DNA from: Brevibacillus panacihumi W25
GTDB taxonomy: Bacteria > Bacillota > Bacilli > Brevibacillales > Brevibacillaceae
Reading direction: 5' to 3'
NCBI RefSeq assembly: GCF_000503775.1
Contig: NZ_KI629782.1
Coordinates: 496,001 to 560,000, forward strand
DNA: 64,000 nucleotides
Shown one piece after another: positions 44,361 through 52,097 of this stretch. The notes under the pieces were generated by a model. It was not told where the DNA came from, did not search any database, and worked only from the letters and a program-made list of their open reading frames with translations. Made by a program: the position numbers and the translations under genes. Position 1 is the first letter of the stretch. The number at the start of each line of letters is the position of its first letter.

Positions 44361-44612
44361 TTAGTGATGCTCGGTTTGGGACAGTCTTTGGTTGACCGCA
44401 TGAAAAACCTCTTGGGCTGTCATTCCTTCTGCGTTGATGACAGGAGCCCCAGTGGCGATGTTTGCCATCCCCATCATGTTGTCATCCTGTCCGGTGATCA
44501 CAACAGCATCCACTTCCTGCTGCCAATTCCCGAGCTGCACTACCTCATACCCATTGTCACGCAGCATTTGACTGATTGGGGTCAGCGATTGCTCCACAGC
44601 TACTCTCGCCAT
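44361..44612 (-). CDS. UPF0180 family protein (YkuS-like)
   Basis: An 83-residue soluble protein starting MARVAVEQSLTPISQMLRDNGYEV and containing VVITGQDDNMMGMANI and APVINAEGMTAQEV, the typical UPF0180 pattern. Role unknown. GGAGGGA precedes the ATG. The small yqzE gene is 28 bp upstream in the same direction. Confidence 0.85.
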   Translation of the reverse strand: MARVAVEQSLTPISQMLRDNGYEVVQLGNWQQEVDAVVITGQDDNMMGMANIATGAPVINAEGMTAQEVFHAVNQRLSQTEHH

Positions 44613-44639
44613 ACGATCCCTCCGCCCGTTCTTGTAGTG

Positions 44640-44801
44640 TTATTTACGCAGCAAAAGCTTGATGGACATGGGGATTGCCCCAAACCAGCGCGACGACCAG
44701 GATTCCCGCGGACGCCTATTTTGCTTCCGCTCTTCCTTGGGCGTCTCCACGTATTGGACAAACAATCGGGTCAGGTACTTCAAGTACTCCTGAAAGGACA
44801 T
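44640..44801 (-). CDS. YqzE-like small protein
   Basis: A 53-residue basic protein: MSFQEYLKYLTRLFVQYVET, KEERKQNRRPRE and a hydrophobic end WFGAIPMSIKLLLRK. This matches the YqzE pattern, which in B. subtilis is encoded beside the comG competence operon. No comG genes are in this window. AAGGAGGG is 7 bp before ATG 44801. A membrane-proximal role is inferred from the C-terminal hydrophobic stretch. Confidence 0.75.
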   Translation of the reverse strand: MSFQEYLKYLTRLFVQYVETPKEERKQNRRPRESWSSRWFGAIPMSIKLLLRK

Positions 44802-44928
44802 GACACGTCCCTCCTTTACCTTTCGGGTCTCGCCCCGATTCACAACAGGCAAGGCCCTCTCCCCTATTTTGTCCCGATGTGGCTGCTTTCAATCTCCTTA
44901 CAGAATTCCTATCCTGCGCGAATCGTCT

Positions 44929-46794
44929 TTACAAGGTTTTGGCTTTGCCGATCGGTGAAGGTTTGGCGATTTTAACCGATTTTTGCTCCGCATCATAATA
45001 GACGTCAAATCCCAGTGCGTCTTCAAACAAGGAGAGCGGCACCATCGCCCGCTTTTTGATTTCCAAAAGCGGCACTCCAAGATCAACGGGATTGCCGTCG
45101 ACGTCTGCAATCTGTTGCTTCTCAGGAATCTGTACGACCCGTCCATTTGCCTGTAGGTGGATTCTCTTGTCTTTTTCGTTCCACTCGATTTTCATTCCAA
45201 GCTGCTCCCCTACGTCGCGCAGCGGGATGTAGACTGTGTCACCCTTGAGCCTTGCCGGAATCGGCGGATAGTAGCTCATGCCATTGAGAACAGTCGTGAT
45301 GTAAGGCTCCAGGCGAGCTGGAAGAAACGGCTTGTCATTGGTTTGCTGGATGTTAGGGACAAAATAGCTGGCTTCGCCTTGCAATGCCTGTCCCAGCGCC
45401 TGATCCAGATGTTCGGCCCCGATGACGCTGCCGTGATAATTTTGTTGCACGCGTTTCAAGAAATTCTTGTACGCTTCGTCTCCAATCTGGCGGCGGAGAT
45501 TCTCAAACAGCAGCGCGCCTTTGGAATACCAGGTCCAATGAAACTCTTCCTCCGTCGCAAATTGCTGCAGTGACTTGCTCAACCTTCCGTGCGGGTACTT
45601 CACCCGCAGTTTCTGCAGGTCTCGCTCGTACTCCTCCAGCAAGGAAGAGGACGACTGAGAGCCGTATCGGCCCTGCAGGTAATAAGAGACGCTGATCTCC
45701 ACCAGTCCCTCATCCACCCATCCGTGCACGGACTCCAGTGTCGCTACACTGTTATACCACCACATATGGGCCACTTCGTGCGGCAGCCAGTGATCGATCA
45801 GATTGCGTTGATGCATGTCCCGTTTGAAAATCGCCATATTGGCGTACTCCATCGCATAGGTCGTACCCGTACTCGTCTCGGCGATCGCGGCATGTGGATA
45901 GGGCAAAGGGCCAAACCATTCTGTATACGTCGGAAACACGGACTCAGCAATGCTTTTGATGCGTTCAATATTGCCCTTGTCCACCGAAGCAATGTCAACC
46001 TGCAATCCCGATTCAAGCGTAATCGTTTCGATTTGGTATAAAGGACTTCCCACCAGCGCAAAATTGAGCAATTTTTGTCCTTGATAACGGACTTTCTGCC
46101 GGTTATTTCCCAAATCTTCTGCTGTTCCCCGTCCCCATGAGCTGACCCATTGATACCCCTTCGGCGAGATGAAAGAGACATCGTAATCCGCGTAATGGTA
46201 GATGAAAGGGTCCCCGTAATTGATCCGCAGCGGAGGATCATACCATTCCCCCTGCTGGTTCTGCGCCCCAAGCATCGGATACCAGGTCGTCAATGTCCAA
46301 ATATCGTCCTTGACGCCGTATCGGGTTCCTCTGCGCGGTACTGGATGCTCGAATTCCACCTCGATTTTGCCCCGCTCCACTTCCCCGAACGGATTGCTCA
46401 GCTTGATCTGGGAGAGCCCGCGTTCGAAGGGAAGGGACTTGTCCTGATAGCGGACTGCCTTCACACTCATCTTGTTCCAAAGGTAATCGTACACGTACAA
46501 TATCAGGCTATCACTGCGCGGGTTGTCGAATTCGATGCTCATCTTCCCGGTGATTTTCGCATCGCTCGGGTGCAATTCCGCCTCAATCGTATAGTGCGGA
46601 TGCAGGTTCTTTACATAGGAGGGAAGTGGCGGATCATACGAAAAGGGATCGACCCCCGCATCCTGCGGTGTTGCCGTTTGCTCACTTGTAAAAAAAGCGA
46701 CCAGGCTCGGCCAGTAGAGAACGACTCCTATCGAACTAAACATGGTAAAAATAGTCAAGCACACCAGCAAGCTGGTTTTATGTATCGATTTCAT
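44929..46794 (-). CDS. Membrane-anchored M1 family metallopeptidase with C-terminal copper-amine-oxidase-like domain
   Basis: The 621-residue protein has an N-terminal membrane helix (about 9-35), a beta-sandwich (60-260), and an M1 catalytic domain with the zinc motif HEVAHMWW (339-346) and third ligand Glu362 in VDEG. The aminopeptidase GxMEN loop reads YAMEYAN. Residues about 490-615 form a copper amine oxidase N-terminal-like domain (YIPLRDVGEQLGMKIEW, then AMVPLSLFEDALGFDV), often found on envelope proteins of Bacillota. It is likely extracellular and attached to the membrane. GGAGG precedes ATG 46794. Confidence 0.85.
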   Translation of the reverse strand: MKSIHKTSLLVCLTIFTMFSSIGVVLYWPSLVAFFTSEQTATPQDAGVDPFSYDPPLPSYVKNLHPHYTIEAELHPSDAKITGKMSIEFDNPRSDSLILYVYDYLWNKMSVKAVRYQDKSLPFERGLSQIKLSNPFGEVERGKIEVEFEHPVPRRGTRYGVKDDIWTLTTWYPMLGAQNQQGEWYDPPLRINYGDPFIYHYADYDVSFISPKGYQWVSSWGRGTAEDLGNNRQKVRYQGQKLLNFALVGSPLYQIETITLESGLQVDIASVDKGNIERIKSIAESVFPTYTEWFGPLPYPHAAIAETSTGTTYAMEYANMAIFKRDMHQRNLIDHWLPHEVAHMWWYNSVATLESVHGWVDEGLVEISVSYYLQGRYGSQSSSSLLEEYERDLQKLRVKYPHGRLSKSLQQFATEEEFHWTWYSKGALLFENLRRQIGDEAYKNFLKRVQQNYHGSVIGAEHLDQALGQALQGEASYFVPNIQQTNDKPFLPARLEPYITTVLNGMSYYPPIPARLKGDTVYIPLRDVGEQLGMKIEWNEKDKRIHLQANGRVVQIPEKQQIADVDGNPVDLGVPLLEIKKRAMVPLSLFEDALGFDVYYDAEQKSVKIAKPSPIGKAKTL

Positions 46795-46876
46795 AACAGC
46801 CTCCAGACGCTCGGCTGCAAGCGTTCATTATTCTTTCAAAACGGTCACGACCATTTTGTTCATTGTAGCAAATCTT

Positions 46877-46901
46877 TGTCAAATTGAGTAGAAATTTGAC
46901 A
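46877..46901. repeat. Perfect 9-bp inverted repeat upstream of the M1 peptidase gene
   Basis: TGTCAAATT (46877-46885) and AATTTGACA (46893-46901), 7-nt spacer. On the minus strand the arm facing the peptidase gene contains TTGACA, with a TACAAT hexamer 9 bp further, so it may be an operator over a promoter or a weak terminator of the regulator gene. Confidence 0.6.
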
Positions 46902-46911
46902 GATTCTTCTC

Positions 46912-47853
46912 TTATGGCGTCTCGTACATGACCTCTCCCGTATGCGTGAGATCATAGCCGCCGATGGCTTCCAGTGCCTGGCGAAAGGAAGTCGATGACA
47001 GGATCTCCCTGATGGAATGGATCAGCAATTCATTTTCCTTTTTTTTCATGATAACCAGGTCGTACCGCTCTCGAATTAGCGGGATAAAATCGACGCCGAC
47101 CATCAAGGAAGCCTTTTCGATTCCGACCCCTACATCCGCCTCCAGACGCGCTACGGCCCCGGCTACGGCAAGATGATTCTTCTCTTCCCGATCATAGCCT
47201 AAAATTTCTCGGCCTGTGATGCGATGCTGGCGAAGCTTCTCTTCGATCAACGTTCTGGCTCCTGATCCTTTTTCGCGGTTGACCATGATGATCCCGGGCT
47301 TTTTCAAATCCTCCCAGCTGCCAAGCTTGCGCGGGTTTCCTTTTTGTACATAGAACCCCGCCCAGCGAGAAACCAGGTTGACCATCAAATAGGAATGACC
47401 AGAAAGCAATCGGCGAACGTACGGAACATTGTATTCTTCGGTATCGCCGTCGTACAGATGCGTGCTGACGACATCCGCCTCTCCCCGGTACATCGCAATC
47501 AAGCTGTTGATGCTGCCGACATAGGAACGCAGGGCACGAAATGAATCCTCCTGTTTTTCCAACTCATTCGCCAGCAGGTCCAAGCTCACGTCTTGACCGC
47601 TGATGATGATATTTCTCGTCATGGCGGGCGGCTGCTCCTGCGGGACGGGCGGCACCATGTACGATGGCTGCCTGCTGTACGCTCCCTTCGCCCGAGCCTT
47701 ATAAGCTTCCAGATCGGCCGCATCGACACGCATCTGTCTGCCTACCCGATAGGCAGGCAGCTCGCCTTTTTTGATCAAGTCGTAGACGGTCAGTTTCGAG
47801 ATGCGCAGCAGATTTGCGATTTCTTCCGTTGTGTATGATTTGTCTTGCGTCAT
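46912..47853 (-). CDS. HTH (excisionase-type)/periplasmic-binding-like regulator, probably molybdate-related
   Basis: The 313-residue protein starts with an excisionase-family helix-turn-helix (YTTEEIANLLRISKLTVYDLIKKG, core at 7-30, then PAYRVGRQMRV) followed by a substrate-binding-protein-like domain (about 75-310; NIIISGQDVSLDLL, VNREKGSGARTLIEEKL, VARLEADVGVGIEKA). Proteins with this layout act as one-component regulators of molybdate or tungstate genes. It is divergent from modABC. ATG 47853 has GGAGG 6 bp upstream. Direct ligand binding is inferred. Confidence 0.82.
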   Translation of the reverse strand: MTQDKSYTTEEIANLLRISKLTVYDLIKKGELPAYRVGRQMRVDAADLEAYKARAKGAYSRQPSYMVPPVPQEQPPAMTRNIIISGQDVSLDLLANELEKQEDSFRALRSYVGSINSLIAMYRGEADVVSTHLYDGDTEEYNVPYVRRLLSGHSYLMVNLVSRWAGFYVQKGNPRKLGSWEDLKKPGIIMVNREKGSGARTLIEEKLRQHRITGREILGYDREEKNHLAVAGAVARLEADVGVGIEKASLMVGVDFIPLIRERYDLVIMKKKENELLIHSIREILSSTSFRQALEAIGGYDLTHTGEVMYETP

Positions 47854-47948
47854 ATCCGGCCTCCGTTCTTGCTTTCTTCTATTCTCGTCCAAGGAGGAAA
47901 AATTCGCAATTGATTTTTGGATATGGAATCCTTAAACTAACTATAACC

Positions 47949-47968
47949 AATTATATCTAAATATAATT
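47949..47968. promoter_or_regulatory. Palindrome with overlapping divergent -10 elements at the mod locus
   Basis: AATTATAT-CTAA-ATATAATT, perfect 8-bp arms. It contains TATAAT on the plus strand (47962-47967, toward modA) and TATAAT on the minus strand (47955-47950, toward the regulator). Likely operator and double promoter. Confidence 0.5.
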
Positions 47969-47994
47969 AAACATCACATCCGGAGGAAAATGAC

Positions 47995-48795
47995 GTGAAG
48001 AAAATCAGTCTGATCCTGACAGCGGCCTGCCTATTCATCTTGGCTGCCTGCTCAGGTCCACAAGCATCACCAGAGGGGACGGCAGACAAGCCCCAAGTTG
48101 CGAACGAATCCGTCGAGCTGATGGTGCTGGCGGCCGCAAGCTTGACAGATGCCCTCAACTCGCTGAAAAGCTCCTATGAGGAGAGCCACCCCGGGGTAAA
48201 GCTTACATACAGCTTTGGCAGTTCCGGCAAGCTGGCCCAGCAGATTGAGCAGGGCGCTCCGGCCGATCTGTTTCTCTCGGCCAGCCAAGCTGACATGAAC
48301 AAGCTTGACGAAAAACAGTTGATTCTGCCGGAAACGCGCGTCGATTTTTCCGGCAATTCACTGGTCCTGGTCACCGCAAAAGAGAACGGAGCAGCAATCA
48401 CTTCCTTTGAAGAGCTGACCGACTCATCCCTTCAGCATATTGCTGTCGGAGCGCCTGAATCCGTCCCGGCCGGACGCTATACCAAGGAGGTTCTGGACAA
48501 CCTCAAGCTTTGGGACAGCCTGTCTGATCGCCTCGTGTTTGGCAGTGATGTACGACAGGTTCTGACGTACGTCGAAGCGGGCAATGCCGAGGTCGGTGTC
48601 GTCTACTCCAGTGATGCGGCGACTTCCGAGAAGGTAAAAGTGCTAGCTGAAGCGAAAGAAGATTTGCACAAACCGATTGTCTATCCAGGTGCGGTCGTGC
48701 GCGACTCTGCTCACGCCGATGCTGCAAAGCAATTCCTCTCGTACCTGACGAGCGAGGAGGGAAAGAAAGCCCTGCAGGAGTATGGTTTTCGCTAA
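47995..48795 (+). CDS. modA: Molybdate-binding lipoprotein ModA
   Basis: Substrate-binding component of the molybdate ABC importer. The 266-residue protein has a lipobox LAAC (Cys19), AAASLTDALNSL, YSFGSSGKLAQQIEQGAPADLFLSAS (core GSSGKLAQQ) and VGVVYSSDA, all typical. The start is GTG at 47995 with GGAGG 8 bp upstream. modB begins 36 bp downstream. It is divergent from the regulator, with the palindrome between. Confidence 0.94.
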   Translation: MKKISLILTAACLFILAACSGPQASPEGTADKPQVANESVELMVLAAASLTDALNSLKSSYEESHPGVKLTYSFGSSGKLAQQIEQGAPADLFLSASQADMNKLDEKQLILPETRVDFSGNSLVLVTAKENGAAITSFEELTDSSLQHIAVGAPESVPAGRYTKEVLDNLKLWDSLSDRLVFGSDVRQVLTYVEAGNAEVGVVYSSDAATSEKVKVLAEAKEDLHKPIVYPGAVVRDSAHADAAKQFLSYLTSEEGKKALQEYGFR

Positions 48796-48831
48796 AAAGG
48801 AAAATGTATTCGGAAAGGTGGAACGCATCGT

Positions 48832-49515
48832 ATGGAAACCAATTTGACGCCATTGCTCTTGTCCTTACAGGTTGCCGCGCTTTCCACCTCCATCGTATTT
48901 GTGATCGGCATCACGCTCGCCCGTTTTATGACAAGACGTCACTTTTTCGGCAAGCATGTCCTGGAGTCTTTTTTTCTGTTGCCTTTAGTCCTCCCGCCAA
49001 CTGTCGTCGGCTTTGGTCTTCTGCTCCTGTTTGGGAAAAACGGCTTTCTCGGAAAACTGTTGGATCAGTGGTTTGGAATCACGGTCGTGTTTACCCTGAC
49101 CGGAGCCGTGACCGCCTCCATCGTCGTCTCCTTTCCCCTAATGTACCAAAGCGCGGTCGCCGCCTTTACCAGTGTAGATCGGCGTCTCGAGGATGCAGCG
49201 CGGACCATGGGGGCTTCTGAATGGCGCTTGTTCTGGACAGTCGTCTTTCCGTTGGCCTGGCCCGGACTACTGGCTGGCTTCGTCCTCTCCTTCGCACGTG
49301 GCTTGGGAGAGTTTGGGGCGACCCTGATGCTCGCCGGCTATTTGCCCGGCAGGACGGATACAATCCCTGTCGCCATCTATTTTGCTGTGGAATCAGGGCA
49401 GATGGAAAAAGCGATGTTTTGGGTCATCATCATCGTCGCTCTCGGGATGAGTACAACGCTGTGGCTCAATTGGTGGAGCAGGCGGAATCTGCGCCGCTAT
49501 GCGAATCAAAAATAA
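48832..49515 (+). CDS. modB: Molybdate ABC transporter permease ModB
   Basis: The 227-residue permease has five or six helices and the coupling loop EDAARTMGASEWRLFWTVVFPLAWPGLLAG (core EDAARTMGAS at about 123). LPPTVVGFGLLLLFG and ARGLGEFGATLMLAG are ModB signatures. AAGGTGG is 10 bp before ATG. It is followed by modC after 14 bp, forming modABC. Confidence 0.95.
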   Translation: METNLTPLLLSLQVAALSTSIVFVIGITLARFMTRRHFFGKHVLESFFLLPLVLPPTVVGFGLLLLFGKNGFLGKLLDQWFGITVVFTLTGAVTASIVVSFPLMYQSAVAAFTSVDRRLEDAARTMGASEWRLFWTVVFPLAWPGLLAGFVLSFARGLGEFGATLMLAGYLPGRTDTIPVAIYFAVESGQMEKAMFWVIIIVALGMSTTLWLNWWSRRNLRRYANQK

Positions 49516-49529
49516 GGCAGGTGGTCGAC

Positions 49530-50186
49530 ATGTTGACGGTCTCGATACAAAAAGAGCTTCCTGATTTTCTTCTGGACGTCTGCTTTACCATACAGGAAGA
49601 GATCATCGTCTTATTCGGTCCCTCCGGCTCCGGGAAAACGACGATTCTCAACAGCATCGCCGGGCTTGTCACACCTGATGCAGGTACAATACGGCTGGGA
49701 GACAACATGTTTTACGAGCAAGGAAAAAAACCGCTCCCTGTACAAAAGCGAAATATCGGCTACGTCTTTCAGGACTACGCGCTTTTTCCCCATATGACCG
49801 TCGCCCAAAACATTCGTTACGGGATCAAAGAAGGAAAAGAAGTAGGGCTGGATGAGTTGGTCGCTACGGTAGGCATTGGCCATTTGCTCGACAAGTATCC
49901 GCATCAAATCTCCGGCGGGCAAAAACAGCGCGTGGCACTTGTCCGCGCTTTGGCGACCAAGCCTGATTTGCTGCTTCTCGATGAACCCCTGTCCGCTCTC
50001 GACGCGGATACGCGCAAGGAATGTCAAGACGAGTTGCTTCGTTTGCAAGCAGCGTGGAAAATCCCCTTTTTAATGGTAACGCATGACCGGGAAGAGGCCG
50101 AGCGCTTGGCAGATGTCATTTTAACGATAGAAAACGGGAAACTGGCTGGAGAAAAGCGGCTTGTCCCCGATCTCGCAACGAGGTAG
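49530..50186 (+). CDS. modC: Molybdate ABC transporter ATP-binding protein ModC (short form)
   Basis: A 218-residue ATPase with Walker A GPSGSGKTT, Q-loop VFQDYALFPH, signature SGGQKQR and Walker B LLLLDEPLSALD, H-loop THDREEAERL. It lacks the C-terminal molybdate-binding (TOBE) domain seen in E. coli ModC, so regulation by that domain is absent. AGGTGG is 6 bp before ATG 49530. It ends in a strong terminator. Confidence 0.92.
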   Translation: MLTVSIQKELPDFLLDVCFTIQEEIIVLFGPSGSGKTTILNSIAGLVTPDAGTIRLGDNMFYEQGKKPLPVQKRNIGYVFQDYALFPHMTVAQNIRYGIKEGKEVGLDELVATVGIGHLLDKYPHQISGGQKQRVALVRALATKPDLLLLDEPLSALDADTRKECQDELLRLQAAWKIPFLMVTHDREEAERLADVILTIENGKLAGEKRLVPDLATR

Positions 50187-50198
50187 CACAAAAATGAA

Positions 50199-50253
50199 AA
50201 AGCCGTGAAGCAGGGTTCGCATCGGTTGCGAATCCTCGCTTCACGGTTTTTTG
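50199..50253 (+). terminator. Terminator after modC
   Basis: Long stem AAGCCGTGAAGC/GCTTCACGG with an inner GGTTCGCA/TGCGAATCC pairing, followed by TTTTTT. Confidence 0.9.
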
Positions 50254-50264
50254 GTTGATCATCT

Positions 50265-51029
50265 CTATCTTGCTGTAATCGGTTCAATGGTGACATCGTT
50301 CTGTTTTGCCCAACGATGCAGGTCTGCCAGAAAGGGAATGACGTCGTGACTCTCGTGATGGACGCATAACGTGTCCGCAGCCAGGTCGATGTGCTGTCCG
50401 TTTACAGTCATCACCCGTTGCTGCAGAACCAATTGTCTCGTCTGCTCCATCCGCTCGTCCTTGCTGATCAGCACACTGCCTTCCAGCTCTCGTGGAGCAA
50501 GTCTTCCGTTCGGCAGGTACGCCCGGTCTGCAAACACCTCTTCTGCAACCTGCAAGCCATGCTCCAGGCCTGCTTCGACCAGCTTGCTCCCAGACAAGGC
50601 GTAGAGTATCAATTCCTCGTCAATATCCGCTACGGCGCGGACAACCGCCTCAGCCAGTTCTGGACGCTCAGCGGCTTCGTTGTACAGCGCACCGTGCAGT
50701 TTGACGTGATGCAGCTCCCCTCCGAGCGCTTTGGTCATTCCCGAAAGAGCCGCCACCTGATACAACACCAGTTCATACACTTCCGTTGACGACAAGTTCA
50801 TGGGGCGGCGACCGAACCCGTGGATGTCTGCATATCCAGGATGCGCCCCTATTTTTACCTGTTGCCTCAGCGCAGCGTCAATTGTCCGGCGAATGATGTG
50901 AGGATCACCCGCGTGCAACCCGCAGGCAATATTGACCGAGGTCACCCACTTCAAAATGCCCAGATCTTCTGCTTGCCGTCCTCTGCCGAAGCACTCGGCC
51001 ATATCGCAGTTAATATCAAGTTGTATCAT
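50265..51029 (-). CDS. pxpA: LamB/YcsF-family 5-oxoprolinase subunit A
   Basis: One of three subunits that hydrolyse 5-oxoproline to glutamate with ATP. The 254-residue protein has IDINCDMAE-type start (DINCDMAECFG), SVNIACGLHAGDP, GAHPGYADIHGFGRR and HVKLHGALYN. The partners PxpB and PxpC are not adjacent, so activity depends on genes elsewhere. AGGGAG precedes ATG 51029. It lies between the mod terminator and the ylbG terminator as a single-gene unit. Confidence 0.88.
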   Translation of the reverse strand: MIQLDINCDMAECFGRGRQAEDLGILKWVTSVNIACGLHAGDPHIIRRTIDAALRQQVKIGAHPGYADIHGFGRRPMNLSSTEVYELVLYQVAALSGMTKALGGELHHVKLHGALYNEAAERPELAEAVVRAVADIDEELILYALSGSKLVEAGLEHGLQVAEEVFADRAYLPNGRLAPRELEGSVLISKDERMEQTRQLVLQQRVMTVNGQHIDLAADTLCVHHESHDVIPFLADLHRWAKQNDVTIEPITAR

Positions 51030-51140
51030 CTATGTACACTCCCTTCCTGGTATGATCTATATTCCCCTCGATGAAAACGCATACATGAGCGTTACGATCG
51101 CTTTCCGTCTCTCTTTAGCATACCATGTACGAGACCTGGG

Positions 51141-51176
51141 CAAAAGCAGAAAAGCTGCCGAAACATGGCAGCTTCC
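51141..51176 (-). terminator. Terminator after ylbG
   Basis: Minus-strand stem AAGCTGCC/GGCAGCTT, 7-nt loop, followed by TTCTGCTTTT. Confidence 0.78.
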
Positions 51177-51183
51177 CAACATC

Positions 51184-51528
51184 TTATGGCGAGGCAACCT
51201 TCGTGTGAATGCTCTCCTCGTTCAACAACGTCTCCGCTAAAGCCATCACTTGGCTCTTTTCTTGTTTGTAATCGTATTCCTTCGCTTTATCCGGCCTTGC
51301 ATTATTGTACTCCACCGGGATCTCATGCCGATGGGAACGTTCCACTTTGGTCACGAAATGAAGCTTTTCCATGATGCGGATCGTCTCGTCAATCTGATTG
51401 GCGTCCACGTACATCGAGACGTAGTGCAGCCGTTTGGAGATGTAATGAATGGTGCCAAATTTGCGTAAATTTTTGGCAGCACGTGTGTTCTTCACCCACA
51501 CGGCGACCCCCAGCCGTCGATCTCTCAT
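51184..51528 (-). CDS. YlbG family protein (UPF0298)
   Basis: A 114-residue protein starting MRDRRLGVAVWVKNTRAAKNL, then FGTIHYISKRLHYVSMYVD and the signature ARPDKAKEYDY, as in B. subtilis YlbG. The C-terminal 25 residues are extra. ATG 51528 follows AAGGAG, though at a rather long spacing of about 15 bp. It follows ylbF as in B. subtilis. Function unknown. Confidence 0.85.
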   Translation of the reverse strand: MRDRRLGVAVWVKNTRAAKNLRKFGTIHYISKRLHYVSMYVDANQIDETIRIMEKLHFVTKVERSHRHEIPVEYNNARPDKAKEYDYKQEKSQVMALAETLLNEESIHTKVASP

Positions 51529-51590
51529 GTTTGGTCGTCGGTCTCCTTCCCAAACGATGGTATGATAATGGCAAGCCTGAGGCGGGTGCA

Positions 51591-52043
51591 TCAGTGTTTT
51601 TTCACACTGCACCCGCAACTGCCGCCTGTACCGCAACCGCTGCTCTTCGCTTCCAGAAACGGGTTGTTGCTCGGAACCTTAATCGTCTCTGACACAGCGT
51701 CGGCAATTGTGCGGCTGACCTGGTACAATAATTCATCCAGCCGCTCCTCGGCCCGTTTGAAAGCCTGTACCGAATCCATCAGCTCGATCGTGCGCTTCAA
51801 CTCGCGCACTTCCTTGGATATATGGTTGAAATCGGGATGGTACTTCCCGAATCGTTGTACATCCTCGTACTGTTCTTTCTTCTTTTCAAACAAGGAAAGC
51901 AGCCGCTGCACTTCCGCGTCTTCTTCCATCGCTTGCTTGGCCTGCAGGTACTCCGAGACCTCGCGCGACTGGTTAATCATCGTGGACAGTTCGTAGGACT
52001 CCATGATCAACGCGGTTACGTCCGCTGTTTGCAATGACTCCAT
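51591..52043 (-). CDS. YlbF/RicF family regulator
   Basis: The 150-residue helical protein resembles YlbF (RicF), a component of the RicA-RicF-RicT complex that supports RNase Y function and the Spo0A phosphorelay in B. subtilis. The C-terminal CGTGGSCGC (Cys137, 143 and 145) fits the Cys-rich tail that shares iron-sulfur clusters in that complex. Visible core: MESYELSTMINQSREVSEYL. GGAGG is 10 bp before the ATG. Confidence 0.85.
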   Translation of the reverse strand: MESLQTADVTALIMESYELSTMINQSREVSEYLQAKQAMEEDAEVQRLLSLFEKKKEQYEDVQRFGKYHPDFNHISKEVRELKRTIELMDSVQAFKRAEERLDELLYQVSRTIADAVSETIKVPSNNPFLEAKSSGCGTGGSCGCSVKKH

Positions 52044-52097
52044 TATGGCGAAGCCTCCTTTCTATCATCAAGGTCATGCTTTTTTATTGTACCACGA

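Noticed and set aside
49530-50186. modC as a truncated gene
   Set aside because: All ABC motifs are present, the stop is followed at once by a strong terminator, and short ModC-type ATPases exist.
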